From Halosimplex halobium (GTDB lineage: Archaea; Halobacteriota; Halobacteria; Halobacteriales; Haloarculaceae): a stretch of DNA of 64,000 nt. The stretch's first letter is position 1; each line of letters starts with the position of its first letter. The notes under the pieces were generated by a model that ran no database searches, was not told where the DNA came from, and was given only the letters and a program-made list of their open reading frames with translations. The DNA lies in NCBI RefSeq assembly GCF_051414055.1, contig NZ_JBLKNX010000018.1:1-64000 (forward strand), given 5' to 3'. This document shows, piece by piece, positions 26,546-36,120 of the stretch. The translations under genes and the position numbers were made by a program.

Positions 26546-29500
26546 TCAGTCGTCGTCGGTCGCGCCCGCGGACCCGCCGGCGCCGTCGGGGGCGTCGAGC
26601 GCGGGGCCGGCGTCGAGCGCGTCGTCGAGGGTGCGCGAACCGCCCGCGTCGGCGCCCGTTCCGCCGGACGCGCCGCCCGTCCCGGCGGCCGCGTCGGCGC
26701 CGGACACCTCGAACTCGTCGACCAGCGACTGCAGGTCGGCGGCGAGGGCGGCCATCTCGTCGACGTTGCTCGCGACGCTGTTGACGGAGGCGGCCTGCTC
26801 CTCGGCCGCGGCGGAGACGTTGCTCGCCTCGGCGGCGGTCTCCTCGCTGACGGTGCTGACCTCGTCGACCATCGCGACGACCTCCTCGGTGGAGGCGGCC
26901 TGGTCGTCGGTGGCGTCGCTGATCTCCCGGACGCCCGCCTCGGCGTCCTCGACGGCGTCGGCGATGTCGTCGAACTGCCCGACGGCCGCCTCGATGGTGT
27001 CGACGCCGGACTCGACGCGCTCGCGCATCCGCTCGATGTCCGCGACGGTGTCGCCGGTCGTCGCCTGCACCTCGTCGATGCGCTCCTCGACCCGCTCGGT
27101 CGCCGTGCCGACCTCGTCGGCCAGCGCCTTGATCTCGTCGGCGACGACCGCGAAGCCCTCGCCCGCCTCGCCGGCGTTGGCCGCCTCGATGGAGGCGTTC
27201 AGCGCCAGCATGTTCGTCTGCTCGGCGATGTCGTTGATCATGGCGACGATCTCGCCGATCTCGTCCATCTCCTCGTCCAGCGCCGCGACCTGCTCGGCGG
27301 CCCGGTCGCTCTCGGCCTCGATCTCGGCGACCTCCGCGGAGGCGTCGGCGGCCTGCTCGCGGCCGGCCTCGGCCCGCTCGGCCGCCAGGCGGGCGGTCTC
27401 GGCCACGTCCGCCGACGAGGAGGCGATCTCCTCGACGGTCGCCGACAGCTCGTTCATCTCGCCGGTGGCCTCCTCCAGGTTCTCGGCCTGGCGGTCGGCC
27501 CCGTGGGAGATCTCCTGGACCGAGTCGGCCACGTCGCCGCTGGCGGACTCGATCTCGTCGGTGCTCTCGGCCACGTCCTCGCTCGCGGCCCTGACCGACT
27601 CGGCGATGGCTTGGACGCGGGCGACGCTCTCGTCGACGGCGTCGAGCCCCTCGTCGATGTTTGCGAGCACCTCGCCGTAGGCGCCGGGCTTGTTCGTGTC
27701 CAGGTCCTGGTGCAGCCGGCCGTCGCGGAGGTCGGCGCTGACCCGCTCTAGCTGGTCGAAGCTCTCCGACAGCTGGGCGAGCCCCGCGTCGAGCTCGGCC
27801 ATCACGTCGCCGTAGTCGCCCGGCAGGTCGCTGTCGAGGTCCTGGTCGAGCTGGCCGGCGCGGACGTTCGCGCTCGCGCGGCTGATCTCGTCGAAGCTCG
27901 CCCCGAGCTGGTCCATCCCCTCGGCGAGGGCGGTCACGATCTCCCCGAACTTCCCGGGCAGGTCCGTCTCCACGTCGCCGTCGATGTCGCCGTCGCGCAG
28001 GCGCTGGCCGACCGCCTCGATCTGGTCGACCTGGCGGTCCATGTTGGCCTGCATCTCGTCGAAGGCGGCGACCATCTCGCCGATCTCGTCGTCGCGGTCG
28101 GCGGCGTCGCCGGCGGTGTCGCCGTCGCCGTCGAACCGACCGCGCGAGAGCGCGGCCGCCCGCTCCTTGACCCGGACGATCGGCCGGGAGATGTAGCGGG
28201 CGGCCCCGTAGCCGGCGCCGGTGACGACGACGGCCGCGAGGAGGAACAGGCCGATCATGAGGTTCCGGGCGTCGGTGCTGCGCTGCTGGAGCGTCGCGCC
28301 GAGCGCCGCGATCGGCTCGTTCACGTCCGAGGCCGGCACGCTCGCGACGAGCGTGAACTGGCGGTCGCCCAGGTCGATCGGCGCGAACTGTGCGTAGCGG
28401 GTCGCGTTCCCGTCCCCGGTGGTCTTGGTGTGGGTCGCCATCCCCGACTCCCCGGCGAGCATCCGTTCGGAGACGATCCCGGCGAGTTCCGCGCCGTACT
28501 CGCCGGCGGCGGCGTTCGTTCCGGCGGTCACGACCGAGCGGTTCGGGTGGCTCACGATCCGGCCCTCGTCGTCGATGACGTAGAGGTGGCCGCTGTCGCC
28601 GACAGTGACGGTGTTCGTCGTCGCGGTGACCAGCGAGTAGTTGAACTGCGCCGCGACGACCCCGCGGACCGTCCCGTTGTAGTAGACGGGCGCGGCGATC
28701 GGCAGCCGGTCGCCATCCTCGGTCGTCCGGACCTCGCCGTAGTAGGCCTCGCCCTCCGGCAGGGACTTCGCCTCCTGGAACCACGTCGCGTCGGCCCGCG
28801 AGCGCAACACGCCCAGCCGCGTGACGACCTCGTCGCCGCGGCGGTGGACCCGGATCTCCGTCTCGCCGTCGGCGCCGACGAAGGTGAGCGACTCGAAGGC
28901 CGGCGACTCGGTGCCGTCGACGGTCATCGTCTGGGTCTGCAGCCGCCGGGCGAACGAGGCCGCCGCCCGCTGTTTCGCGTTGGTCTTCGCCGTCTCCTGG
29001 AGCTCGTAGTGGTAGACGCTCGGCGCGAGGATCCAGTCGAACGGCTCGTAGTAGGTGTAGGAGATGAACTTCGTCTCGACGGGGTCGCCCCGCTGGGTGG
29101 TGTCCTCCCAGTCGTACTCGGCGACGCCCCAGCGGTCGCCCGACCGGATGGCCGGCGAGGACTGGATCCGGTCTTTGATGTCGTCGAACACCCGGAGCGT
29201 CCCGCCGGAGTCCTCCCTGAGGTTGTGGCCCTCGTCGAGGCTGTGGTGGACGACGACGTTCGACTCCAGGTCGGTGATGTAGGCGTAGCCGGTCTCGCCG
29301 ATGTACCCCGGCTCGAAGGCGTCGTACATCGTCCCGTTCTCGGCGATCCCGTCGCCGGCGGTCCCGGCGATCCGCGCCTCGACCCGGCGTTCGACGGCCC
29401 GCCGTTCCGAGGCCGACAGCTCCCGCCACGAGCGCCCGTCGTACTCGGCCGCGAGGACCGACTGGCGGACGCTCTCGATGGCCGTGTGCATCTGGAGCGC

Positions 29501-29827
29501 GACGTAGCCGACCTGGTCCTCGCTCATCCGCTGGACCAGCCGCATCTCCCCCTCGCCGGCGGCGAGGTAGTTCTGCACCGGGGTCGAGGCGGCCGCCGAC
29601 CGCACGTCGACGCCGCGCTTGTCGATCTCCGACTGGATACCGTCCTGTCGCGCCTCGACGGTCGTGTTCAGCTGGTTCGTGATCTCCGCGCGGAGGTACT
29701 CCCCGCTGCGCTCCTGGGCGTGCTGGTTCAGGTCGCCCATGCTGGTCGTCGCGACCGCCCCCACGGCCGTCAGCGGCACCAGCGATATCGCGAGAAAGAG
29801 CACCACCAGCTTGATCTTCAGGTTCAT
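26546..29827 (-). CDS. Methyl-accepting chemotaxis transducer (membrane, dCache-type)
   Basis: This gene encodes 1093 aa. TM1 is at residues ~7-29 (VVLFLAISLVPLTAVGAVAT) and TM2 at ~523-543. The large extracellular region between them resembles a double Cache sensor (GYIGETGYAYITDLESNVV; GDSGHLYVIDDEGRIVSHPN). After TM2 come a HAMP domain and two further repeats of LPGxxGxV...L..GL..L (~610-735), a tandem HAMP-like array. The signalling domain (~740-1040) has the hairpin tip DIAEQTNMLALNASIEAANA. An acidic Gly-rich tail follows. It signals to CheA; the ligand is unknown. No che genes are nearby. Confidence 0.95.
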   Translation of the reverse strand: MNLKIKLVVLFLAISLVPLTAVGAVATTSMGDLNQHAQERSGEYLRAEITNQLNTTVEARQDGIQSEIDKRGVDVRSAAASTPVQNYLAAGEGEMRLVQRMSEDQVGYVALQMHTAIESVRQSVLAAEYDGRSWRELSASERRAVERRVEARIAGTAGDGIAENGTMYDAFEPGYIGETGYAYITDLESNVVVHHSLDEGHNLREDSGGTLRVFDDIKDRIQSSPAIRSGDRWGVAEYDWEDTTQRGDPVETKFISYTYYEPFDWILAPSVYHYELQETAKTNAKQRAAASFARRLQTQTMTVDGTESPAFESLTFVGADGETEIRVHRRGDEVVTRLGVLRSRADATWFQEAKSLPEGEAYYGEVRTTEDGDRLPIAAPVYYNGTVRGVVAAQFNYSLVTATTNTVTVGDSGHLYVIDDEGRIVSHPNRSVVTAGTNAAAGEYGAELAGIVSERMLAGESGMATHTKTTGDGNATRYAQFAPIDLGDRQFTLVASVPASDVNEPIAALGATLQQRSTDARNLMIGLFLLAAVVVTGAGYGAARYISRPIVRVKERAAALSRGRFDGDGDTAGDAADRDDEIGEMVAAFDEMQANMDRQVDQIEAVGQRLRDGDIDGDVETDLPGKFGEIVTALAEGMDQLGASFDEISRASANVRAGQLDQDLDSDLPGDYGDVMAELDAGLAQLSESFDQLERVSADLRDGRLHQDLDTNKPGAYGEVLANIDEGLDAVDESVARVQAIAESVRAASEDVAESTDEIESASGDVADSVQEISHGADRQAENLEEATGEMNELSATVEEIASSSADVAETARLAAERAEAGREQAADASAEVAEIEAESDRAAEQVAALDEEMDEIGEIVAMINDIAEQTNMLALNASIEAANAGEAGEGFAVVADEIKALADEVGTATERVEERIDEVQATTGDTVADIERMRERVESGVDTIEAAVGQFDDIADAVEDAEAGVREISDATDDQAASTEEVVAMVDEVSTVSEETAAEASNVSAAAEEQAASVNSVASNVDEMAALAADLQSLVDEFEVSGADAAAGTGGASGGTGADAGGSRTLDDALDAGPALDAPDGAGGSAGATDDD

Positions 29828-29846
29828 ATCGGCGAGAGGCCGGACC

Positions 29847-29858
29847 CCTTATATAAGG
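29847..29858 (-). promoter_or_regulatory. TATA box of the chemotaxis transducer gene
   Basis: CCTTATATAAGG is a self-complementary TATA element ~20 nt upstream of the ATG at 29827. The spacing implies a start very near or within the first codons; an intrinsically bidirectional box could also read rightward toward 30039. Confidence 0.6.
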
Positions 29859-30038
29859 ATGTCCGGCAAATTTTACGAGGTGATAGCCATCCTCTGGACG
29901 GACATTACAGTCACGCTCGCTTACCATACCGAACGAACTGTTCGATAGGTGGGGCGATCGGGGAGGGCCACGGCTCGGCGCGAACCGCTCGCCCGCGTCC
30001 CGACAACGGTAAACCGGACGGCCGTGTAGCCGGGGTGA

Positions 30039-31838
30039 ATGACCGAGCCCGCCGGCGACGACCCCGGAGTCGACGGGGAACTGTCGCGACCGCCCTCCCG
30101 CCCCCGCGGCGAGGGGGAGGTCCACGTCCTCGGTACCGCCCACGTCTCCGAGCAGAGCGTCGAGGAGGTCGAGTCGACCATCGCCGAGCGGCGGCCCGAC
30201 GTGGTCGCCGTCGAACTCGACGAGGGGCGGTTCCGCCAGCTACGGGGCGAGACGCCCGACGACATCGACCCCGGCGACATGCTCCGGGGCAACACCGTCT
30301 TCCAGTTTCTCGCCTACTGGATGCTCTCCTACGTCCAGACCCGCCTGGGCAAGAAGCTCGGCGTCGACCCCGGCGCCGACATGCTGGCCGCCGTCGAGTC
30401 CGCCGAGGAGCACGGCCTCGGCGTCGCGCTGGTCGACCGGGACATCCAGCTGACCGTCCAGCGCTTCTGGGCGCGGCTCAGCCCCGTCCGGAAGCTCATG
30501 CTGCTCGGCAACCTCACGCTCGCCGTCGGCTCGCCCGTCGCCGTCGGCGCCGGCCTGGGCCTCTCCTTCGGCCTGTTCGCCGGCTTCGCCGTCGCGACGC
30601 TCGCCGCCGGGACGCTCGGGTTCGCCAGCGCCGACTTCGTCGCCGCGCTCGGCCCCGGTACGGTCGCGCTGGCCGGCGGCCTCGTCGGCGGCGCTATCGC
30701 CGGTGTCGTCCTCTGGAGCCTGGTCGAGCCGTGGCTCGCCGAGTGGCTCGAACCCCTGCCGGTCGCCAACACCACCTACACGAGGGTCGCGGCCGGCGTC
30801 GTCGCCGGCTCGGCGGCCGGCGTCGCGGTCGCCGCCGCCGGCGGTCTGTCCGTCGGCCCGCTCGCCGTGTCGGGCGAGCAGTTGACCGGGGTCGGCGGGT
30901 TCGTCCTCCAGACGGGGACCGGCGTCCTCGGCGGGGCGGCCGCCGGGGCGACGCTCGGCGCGGCGGCCGGCGCGGTCCTCGCGGCGTTCCTGCCCGAGGA
31001 GGAGGAGCTCGACGAGATCGACATCGACGAGCTAACCGACGCGGACGTGGTGACGGCGATGATGGAGGAGTTCCGCCGGTTCGCCCCGGGTGCGGCCGAG
31101 GCGCTCATCGACGAGCGCGACGCGTTCATCGCCCACCGGCTCGTCGCGCTGCGGGAGGCGGGCTACACCGTCGTCGCGGTCGTCGGCGCCGGCCACCGCG
31201 AGGGCATCGAGGGCTACCTCGCCGACCCGGAGAGCCTGCCGCCGATGGAGTCGCTGGTCGGCGAGACCTCCGGGTCGAGCCTCACCGGCTACCTCTACAA
31301 GGCGGTCGGCTACGCGATGACCGTCGGCTTCCTCGTCTTCTTCGCCCTGCTCGCGCTGGGCGGGGCGAGCAACGACTTCCTGCTGGAGCTGTTCGTCGCG
31401 TGGTTCCTCGTCAACGGGGTCCTGGCGGGCGGGCTGGCGAAACTCGCCGGCGCGACCTGGCCCAGCGCCCTCGTCGGCGGCGGCGTCGCCTGGCTGACCA
31501 GCGTCAACCCGCTGCTGGCGCCCGGCTGGTTCGCCGGCTACGTCGAGCTGCGCTACGTCGACGTGAACGTCTCGGACATCTCCCGGCTCAACGAGATCAT
31601 GGACGACGAGACGGCGCCGGTGAGCGAGATCTTCGCCCGGATGCGCCGGGTGCCGCTGTTCCGGCTGATCCTCGTCGCCGGGCTGACCAACGTCGGGAGC
31701 ATGGTCGCCAGCCTCGTCGTCTTCCCGCTGGTCCTGCCGTACCTCTCGGCCGACATCGGCGGCGTCAGCGCCATCGGCGGCCTGCTGCTGGAGGGGGCCC
31801 GCGACGGCTGGCGGATCGTCTGGGAGGTGGTCGCGTGA
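30039..31838 (+). CDS. TraB/PrgY family membrane protein
   Basis: This gene encodes 599 aa. The TraB domain begins with EVHVLGTAHVSEQSVEEVES and VVAVELDEGRF and is completed by VVAVVGAGHREGIEGYL (~residues 380-395). These Gly-His/Glu motifs resemble the Tiki/TraB metalloprotease-like fold. A long Gly/Ala-rich set of membrane helices (~150-320) interrupts it, and five to six more helices follow. Bacterial relatives inhibit pheromone activity; archaeal function is unknown. Its TGA overlaps the GTG start of the M50 protease gene by 4 bp, so the two are translationally coupled. Confidence 0.88.
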   Translation: MTEPAGDDPGVDGELSRPPSRPRGEGEVHVLGTAHVSEQSVEEVESTIAERRPDVVAVELDEGRFRQLRGETPDDIDPGDMLRGNTVFQFLAYWMLSYVQTRLGKKLGVDPGADMLAAVESAEEHGLGVALVDRDIQLTVQRFWARLSPVRKLMLLGNLTLAVGSPVAVGAGLGLSFGLFAGFAVATLAAGTLGFASADFVAALGPGTVALAGGLVGGAIAGVVLWSLVEPWLAEWLEPLPVANTTYTRVAAGVVAGSAAGVAVAAAGGLSVGPLAVSGEQLTGVGGFVLQTGTGVLGGAAAGATLGAAAGAVLAAFLPEEEELDEIDIDELTDADVVTAMMEEFRRFAPGAAEALIDERDAFIAHRLVALREAGYTVVAVVGAGHREGIEGYLADPESLPPMESLVGETSGSSLTGYLYKAVGYAMTVGFLVFFALLALGGASNDFLLELFVAWFLVNGVLAGGLAKLAGATWPSALVGGGVAWLTSVNPLLAPGWFAGYVELRYVDVNVSDISRLNEIMDDETAPVSEIFARMRRVPLFRLILVAGLTNVGSMVASLVVFPLVLPYLSADIGGVSAIGGLLLEGARDGWRIVWEVVA

Positions 31839-32524
31839 GCCGGCGCGGCGGCGCGGCCGGCCGGTCCGGTCGCGGCGGTCCCCGTTCCCCGGGCGGCCGC
31901 GGCTGGCGCGGCATCTCCTTCAGCCGGCGCGAGCTCCGGGACCTGGGGATCGCCTGGCTCGCGCTCGGCGTCGCGTTCATGCTGTTCATCGACCGGTCGC
32001 TCGTCGACGCGGTCGCCCGTGGCTCCGTCGCGCCGTCGACGCTCGCGCTCGCCCTGGCCGTCTCGCTGGCCACCGTCGGCGTCGCCTTCCTGCTGCACGA
32101 ACTCGCCCACAAGGTCGTCGCCGTCCGGTTCGGTCAGATCGCCGCGTTCAAGGCCGACTACGGAATGCTCTTCCTGGCCGTGATGTCGGCGCTGGCGGGC
32201 TTCCTGTTCGCCGCGCCCGGCGCGGTCGTCCACCGCGGCCGGATCACGGCCCGCGAGAACGGCCTCATCGCGCTGGCCGGCCCGGTCACGAACGTCGGCC
32301 TCGCCGCCGTCTTCCTGCCGCTGTTCCTGTTCGGCCCCGGCCTCGTCGGGCTGGTCGGCCAGCGCGGCCTCAGCATCAACCTCCTGCTCGCCGGGTTCAA
32401 CATGATCCCCTTCGGCCCGCTCGACGGCCGGAAGGTCCTCGGCTGGAGCAAGCCGGTGTACGTCGCCGTCGCCATCCCGACGGTCCTGCTCGCGCTGTAC
32501 GCGCTCGTCGGCCTCGGGATCTGA
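31835..32524 (+). CDS. Site-2 protease (M50) membrane metalloprotease
   Basis: This gene encodes 229 aa. Zinc-binding HELAH lies in GVAFLLHELAHKVVAVRFGQ (~residue 89), and the third ligand is in NMIPFGPLDGRKVL (~residue 193). At least five membrane helices are evident. The N-terminal ~25 residues are Gly/Arg-rich and basic, unusual for this proteome. It starts with GTG within the TraB stop (GTGA). Family members cut transmembrane segments. The coupling to TraB suggests a joint membrane function. Confidence 0.9.
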   Translation: MSRRGGAAGRSGRGGPRSPGGRGWRGISFSRRELRDLGIAWLALGVAFMLFIDRSLVDAVARGSVAPSTLALALAVSLATVGVAFLLHELAHKVVAVRFGQIAAFKADYGMLFLAVMSALAGFLFAAPGAVVHRGRITARENGLIALAGPVTNVGLAAVFLPLFLFGPGLVGLVGQRGLSINLLLAGFNMIPFGPLDGRKVLGWSKPVYVAVAIPTVLLALYALVGLGI

Positions 32525-32630
32525 ACGGCCCGGGACCGCCGTCCCGGCCGCGGGGGCGGCCACCGGCCCGTCCCGCGGTCGACCGCCGCTGGCGGACAAC
32601 CCACTTCCGCCCGGCGCCCGTAGCGTCGTC

Positions 32631-33038
32631 ATGGCCCAGTCAGTCCCCGACGAGGTCGAGGACCTGCTGACCGGCGACCCGGTCGCGGCCCACCTCGCGA
32701 CCTGCAGCGACGGGCGCCCTCACGCGGCGCCGGTGTGGTTCCGCTACGAACCGGCCGACGGCGACGACCGTCCCGTGATCGAGGTGATGACCACCGGCCG
32801 GAAGCTCGCCAACGTCCGCGAGAACCCGCGGGTCGCTCTCTCGATCCAGAAGAGCGAGGCGGGCCACCCCGAGTGGACGGTCACCGTCCGCGGCACCGCG
32901 ACGGTCGTCGCGGACGACGAGCAGAACCGCGAGGCAAACCGGCGGATCAACCGCCGCTACGGCGCCGACCCGGACGACTGGTCGGACAACACCCTCGTCC
33001 GGATCGCCGTCGGGTCGGCCTCCCACACGACGTACTGA
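32631..33038 (+). CDS. Pyridoxamine 5'-phosphate oxidase-like FMN/F420 protein
   Basis: This gene encodes 135 aa. PVAAHLATCSDGRPHAAPVW, FRYE, VIEVMTTGRKLANVRENPRV and ALSIQKSEAGHPEWTVTVRG match the split-barrel flavin-binding fold of the PNPOx family (K-x-x-N-x-R-x-N-P-R-V is the phosphate-binding segment). Substrate and cofactor (FMN or F420) cannot be told by eye. It is followed by a 532-bp gene-free stretch containing family B copy 1. Confidence 0.88.
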   Translation: MAQSVPDEVEDLLTGDPVAAHLATCSDGRPHAAPVWFRYEPADGDDRPVIEVMTTGRKLANVRENPRVALSIQKSEAGHPEWTVTVRGTATVVADDEQNREANRRINRRYGADPDDWSDNTLVRIAVGSASHTTY

Positions 33039-33170
33039 CGCCGCAGTCACCGCTCCGCCGCGAACACGGACGATTTCGACACCCCGAGTAGCCGTCCGGA
33101 ATCCGTCGCTCTTCGGAGGTGGTGCAGGCCGCGGTGGCGATGCGGTCGAGAGAGTGGTGCGGTGCGGTCG

Positions 33171-33530
33171 GCGTGCGCTGGAGCGCGCTTTCATGCGCGC
33201 GACCGTAGCCGCGCGAGGGATGAGCGAACGAGCGCAGCGAGAGAGCGAATCGGCTGGGGAGGCTCGTGGCTGTCTGCGGTTGCTGTGCGGATGCAGTGCA
33301 GTCCTGGCGGACTGAAAGGGCGAGGCGCGCTCGCGTTTATTGTAGTCGTCTGAGCGGGCACTATCCGCGCGGGCGGTGCGGAGAGCGCGGATATCCCGCT
33401 CAGCGACCGCGAGCGCGCCGAGGGCTTTCATTGCTTGCCGTTTCCAGCGGTAGAGACGACTACTAGCGAGCGCGCCGCGGGCGTTCACCGCCTGCTGTCC
33501 CCGACGGTAGAGACGACTGCTAGCGAGCGG
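33171..33530 (+). repeat. Family B structured repeat, copy 1
   Basis: Modules in order: GCGCGAGGGATGAGCG after a Gly/Cys-codon-like GC hairpin (33171-33226); GAATCGGCTGGGGAGG (~33247); a left arm TGAAAGGGCGAGGCGCGCTC (33313-33332); an inner stem CTGAGCGGG (33350-33358) with CCCGCTCAG (33395-33403); then the right arm GCGAGCGCGCCGAGGGCTTT (33409-). The right-arm core recurs at 33413, 33470 and 33527, exactly 57 bp apart. The copy fills the gap before the Vms1-like gene. It is non-coding and same-strand with copies 2 and 3. Confidence 0.85.
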
Positions 33531-33570
33531 ACCCTGTAGTTTTAACCGGCCGCGGCGTCCCCATCCGGTG

Positions 33571-34470
33571 ATGCTGGACCGGGTGCTCGGCCGCGCCGAA
33601 CTCAAAGAGCGCATCGCGGAACTCGAAGAGGAGCTCGACAGCCGCGAGCAGCAGCTGGAGGCCGAGCAGCGGCGGCGGGCCGACGCGGTCAGCGACCGCC
33701 AGGAGGCCGAGGAGCGGGTCAATCGCCTCGAAGACCGCATCGCCGAACTCGAAGGCGAGGTCGAGCGCCTGCGCGACGGCCAGGCCGGTGCCGACCGGGC
33801 GTTCGCCGCCGAGGAGACGCTGCGCGACGGGCGGCTCCGGGCGGTCCTCGACCGGCTGGAGTCCGTCGAGACCGACCCCGAGGGCGCGTTCACCGCGTAC
33901 GTCCCCGACGGGCACGACCTCCCGGAGCCCGTGCGGGAGGCGTTCGGCGACCGCGCGGCGCTGGTGGGCCGCGCTGCTCCCTGCCTCGCCGTCACCGACG
34001 ACGCCGCCCTGATCGACGCCTGCCTCTCCGTGCCGAACCCGCCCGAACCGTTCACCGAGTGGGGCGACGCCTTCGCCGTTGACCGGTCGTGGTTCGAGCC
34101 GACGGAGTCGTTCACGTTCGCCCTCGTGCGCTCCGATCTGTTCGCCATGGGCGAGTACGACGGCGACGAGCGGGTCGCCTTCCAGGGGTTCGACTCGGAG
34201 CTGAAGAGCAAACACTCCAAGGGCGGCTACTCGCAGGCGCGCTTCGAGCGGCTGCGCGACGAGCAGATCGAGAACCACCTCGACCGCTGTCGGGTGGCAC
34301 TGGAGGACGCCGACACCGACCGGCTGTACGTCGTCGGCGAGCGGACGGTGCTCGACGAGTTCGAGGAGATGGCCGACGGAGTTTCGTCGGTGAGCGCCTC
34401 CGGCGACCCCGAGCCCGCCCTGGAGGCGGCGTTTCGCGAGTTTTGGCAGGTACAGTTGCGAGCGTTGTAG
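33571..34470 (+). CDS. Vms1/Ankzf1-like protein (archaeal release-factor-like)
   Basis: This gene encodes 299 aa. Residues 5-75 form a coiled coil (ELKERIAELEEELDSREQQL...). The C-terminal domain has LVRSDLFAMGEYDGDERVAF, FDSELKSKHSKGGYSQARFE and RLRDEQIENHLDRCRVALED, matching the Vms1-like eRF1 superfamily fold; GGxSQ is the position of the catalytic Gln that cleaves peptidyl-tRNA on stalled ribosomes in eukaryotic Vms1. TATA-like GTTTTAACC at ~33538-33546 suggests a near-leaderless ATG at 33571; a GTG one codon earlier is less likely. Confidence 0.85.
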   Translation: MLDRVLGRAELKERIAELEEELDSREQQLEAEQRRRADAVSDRQEAEERVNRLEDRIAELEGEVERLRDGQAGADRAFAAEETLRDGRLRAVLDRLESVETDPEGAFTAYVPDGHDLPEPVREAFGDRAALVGRAAPCLAVTDDAALIDACLSVPNPPEPFTEWGDAFAVDRSWFEPTESFTFALVRSDLFAMGEYDGDERVAFQGFDSELKSKHSKGGYSQARFERLRDEQIENHLDRCRVALEDADTDRLYVVGERTVLDEFEEMADGVSSVSASGDPEPALEAAFREFWQVQLRAL

Positions 34471-34560
34471 TTCGAGTCACTGAGAGCGCGAATCGGACGA
34501 CAGCAACCGCAAACAGCGCGACAGCCCTCGTCGCAACAGCAGCCGCCAGCACCGCCGACC

Positions 34561-35010
34561 TGATCGTAGTGCAAAACAGCGTGAAAGCCCCGACCCGTTC
34601 GACTCCCGGGCCTCGCTGCGCTCCTCGGCCTTCGGCCTGCGGTGTCTGAGGGCTACGGCCTCAGATTAGCGGGACCGGAGGTCCCGCGTCACTTACGTCG
34701 GCCGGGTTCGTCGAACGGGTCGCCCCTTTCAGTCCCACCCGCTCAGACTGGCCGGTCAGCCGACAGGGGGTGGGAATGAAAGGGGCCGGCGGCTCCGGGA
34801 AGACGGGCGACGTAAGCACTGGAACGAGCGCAGCGAGTGAAGCGCGTGGTTCGAGAGAGCTTTGCTCTCTCGTCACTGAGCGAATCGAAGATTCGCGAGG
34901 TCTGCGAGAGCTGTGCTCTCGCCCGATCTCGAAAATCTCCGATTTTCGGTGACAGCGAGCCCCTCGACCGGAGCCGCCGGGGCTTTCACGCTGTTTGCGG
35001 TCACGATCAC
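34561..35010. repeat. Family A structured repeat, copy 2
   Basis: This ~450-bp element is inverted relative to copy 1. Ends are CAAAACAGCGTGAAAGCCCC (34572-) and GGGGCTTTCACGCTGTTTGC (34979-), extended outward by TGATCGT/ACGATCA. The inner hairpin is 34723-34740 with 34768-34785. Loop CAGACTGGCCGGTCAGCCGA (34744-34763) is in the same direction as in copy 1 although the flanks are inverted. An extra segment (34850-34960) has TCGAGAGAGC/GCTCTCTCG-type hairpins absent from copy 1. The 34471-35093 gap contains no gene. Confidence 0.85.
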
Positions 35011-35093
35011 AACTGCGGTCGCGGTGCTGAGAGCAGGGGCCGAGAGACCCCATCCACCGTGCGATTAAACCGGGCGAAACCGAACACCGATCC

Positions 35094-36116
35094 ATGCGCG
35101 TCGCGATCCTGGCCCACGAGCAGTTCCCCGAGCGGGCGAAGACGGCCGTCGGGATCCTGCGGTACGGCGACGACGAGGTGGTCGCGGTGCTCGACCGGAC
35201 CCGCGCCGGCGAGCGCGTCCGCGACCACGTCCCGGACGTGCAGGACGCCCCGATCGTCGAGGGCATCGACGCGGTCGAGGAGCCCATCGACGCGCTCGTG
35301 GTCGGGATCGCGCCCATCGGCGGCGGGTTCGACGAGACCTGGCGGCCGGACGTGCGCGGGGCGCTCGAACGCGGCGCCGACGTGGTCGCCGGCCTCCACT
35401 ACTTCCTGGCCGACGACGAGGAGTTCGCCCGCCTCGCCGACGAACACGGCGCCGAACTCCGGGACCTGCGCCGGCCACCCGACGACCTGACCGTCAGCGA
35501 CGGCACGGCGAGCGAGGTCGACGCCGACGTGATACTGACCGTCGGCACCGACTGCTCGTCGGGGAAGATGACGACCACATTCGAACTGGCCGAAGCAGCC
35601 CGCGAGCGCGGCGTCGACGCCGGTGTCGTCCCAACCGGCCAGACCGGGATCGCCGTCGAAAACTACGGGATCGCGGTGGACCGGGTCGTCTCAGACTTCG
35701 CCGCCGGCGCGGTCGAGCGGATGGTCGAAGAGCGCGCCGCCGAGTTCGACGTGCTGTTCGTCGAGGGCCAGGGCGCAATCGCCCACCCGGCCTACTCCGG
35801 CGTGACCACGAGTATCCTCCACGGAGCGATGCCCGATCGACTCGTCCTCTGTCACGTCGCCGGCCGCGACGCGGTCCACGGCTACGAGCACGTCCCGATT
35901 CCGCCACCGGGCGAGTACGCCGCGCTCTACGAGTCGCTGGCCGAGCCCGTCGCGCCCGCCGAGGTGGTCGCCGGTGCGCTCAACACCCAGCGCCTCGACG
36001 ACGACGCGGCCGGCGCGGCCGTCGAGGACTACGCCGACGCCATCGACGCGCCCGCGACCGACCCCGTCCGCTTCGACGCGGGCGAAATTCTGCCGGCGGT
36101 GCTCGGGGAGGACTGA
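35094..36116 (+). CDS. DUF1611 family protein (DgcN-like N-acyltransferase)
   Basis: This gene encodes 340 aa. The N-terminal domain begins MRVAILAHEQFPERAKTAVG; the C-terminal P-loop domain has VILTVGTDCSSGKMTTTFEL, GVVPTGQTGIAVENYGIAVD, VEGQGAIAHPAYSGVTTSIL and LCHVAGRD. DUF1611 members form a pair with dipeptide epimerases; the studied marine pair DgcN-DgcA acetylates D-glutamate and then racemises the product. The next gene, 4 bp away, is such an epimerase, so the same role in D-Glu (or a related acylated amino acid) metabolism is likely here. Confidence 0.88.
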   Translation: MRVAILAHEQFPERAKTAVGILRYGDDEVVAVLDRTRAGERVRDHVPDVQDAPIVEGIDAVEEPIDALVVGIAPIGGGFDETWRPDVRGALERGADVVAGLHYFLADDEEFARLADEHGAELRDLRRPPDDLTVSDGTASEVDADVILTVGTDCSSGKMTTTFELAEAARERGVDAGVVPTGQTGIAVENYGIAVDRVVSDFAAGAVERMVEERAAEFDVLFVEGQGAIAHPAYSGVTTSILHGAMPDRLVLCHVAGRDAVHGYEHVPIPPPGEYAALYESLAEPVAPAEVVAGALNTQRLDDDAAGAAVEDYADAIDAPATDPVRFDAGEILPAVLGED

Positions 36117-36120
36117 TCCG

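Noticed and set aside
26520..30143. A 1207-codon open frame antisense-shifted over the transducer gene, and similar long frames elsewhere (for example 28430-32524, 23946-26477, 46510-49332)
   Set aside because: High-GC shadow frames: Arg/Pro/Ala-rich translations without domains, overlapping well-supported genes in other frames. The one real gene inside such a frame (M50 protease, 31835-32524) is annotated separately.
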